Source: Acanthosepion esculentum (taxonomy: Eukaryota > Mollusca > Cephalopoda > Sepiida > Sepiidae). From it: a stretch of 64,000 nucleotides of DNA. Positions 63,905-64,000 of the stretch are shown here, piece by piece. The notes beneath the pieces were generated by a model that made no database searches, was not told the origin of the DNA, and was given only the letters and a program-made list of their open reading frames with translations. The stretch covers positions 139,923,156 through 139,987,155 of the forward strand of contig OZ038478.1 in NCBI GenBank assembly GCA_964036315.1, read 5' to 3'. A program made the position numbers and the translations under genes. Numbering within the stretch: position 1 is the first letter of the stretch; each line of letters opens with the position of its first letter.

Positions 63905-64000
63905 GGCCTCTGTACTGGTGCTGCTGTGTTTCTCCCGTGATGTGTGCAGTCTGTGGCATTGCCTGTTCATTCTGAGGGTACACAGTTGACAGTTCCCTGG

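Larger units (their letters stand above)
63358..64000. other. Non-satellite flank beyond the array
   Basis: 643 bp with mixed composition and no satellite. It opens with GGTTCCCCCAGCACTGT, a 17-mer also present in the 2218-3404 insertion at 3177-3193. It contains an exon-like segment (63369-63470), an 8-bp inverted repeat ACTAAGTT/AACTTAGT (63634-63651), pyrimidine-rich stretches and a TC microsatellite. Other open frames here (63653-63844 plus, 63770-63970 minus) are short and unrecognised. Confidence 0.8.

Overview
This window is eukaryotic, very probably from an invertebrate animal genome. There are no operons, ribosome-binding sites or closely packed genes. About 87% of it is one AT-rich satellite DNA made of roughly 162-bp monomers, head to tail and strongly diverged. 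The rest is decayed retroelements of animal-typical classes: Ty3/Gypsy LTR elements and a Jockey/CR1-like LINE. I cannot name the species. The array most resembles pericentromeric or other heterochromatic satellite. I see no intact host gene; the one candidate host coding piece is a 102-bp exon-like stretch at 63369-63470, just outside the array.

Layout: satellite (1-1018); minus-strand Gypsy RT/RNase H relic (1019-1646); satellite; GC-rich insertion with 9-bp flanking repeats, two minisatellites and a terminal hairpin (2218-3404); short satellite; 961-bp unclassified insertion holding a good TATA/Inr pair (3490-4450); satellite (about 4458-11108); internally deleted LTR remnant (11109-11217); satellite (to 24046); 5' LTR, primer-binding site and partial gag of a Gypsy element (24047-25448); 25 kb of satellite (25449-50850); candidate LTR plus adjoining sequence (50851-52058); satellite; minus-strand 5'-truncated LINE (54241-56175); satellite; 220-bp solo LTR with 5-bp TSD (57418-57637); satellite including a 1.1-kb inverted block (61201-62319); satellite edge at 63357; then 643 bp of non-satellite flank.

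Array architecture: monomers are not homogenised. Related variants recur as multi-monomer blocks tens of kb apart, for example 20505-23548 with 39191-42135, 1-1010 with 35967-37470, 14395-15530 with 52118-53260, and 10640-11217 with 23590-24160. One of these duplications carried an LTR with it. Small inverted pieces and near-perfect fold-back palindromes inside the array suggest repeated template switching or break repair.

The satellite consensus is 54 codons long, and one frame on each strand has a single stop. The two stops overlap in the same CTAA tetranucleotide. This makes many long spurious ORFs on both strands. I treat these as repeat-derived, but the symmetry is reported as a finding. 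Nothing here is a demonstrable new functional system; the most unusual items are the bidirectionally open satellite, the double-minisatellite insertion at 2218-3404, the triplicated primer-binding-site motif, and the exon-like segment at the array edge.
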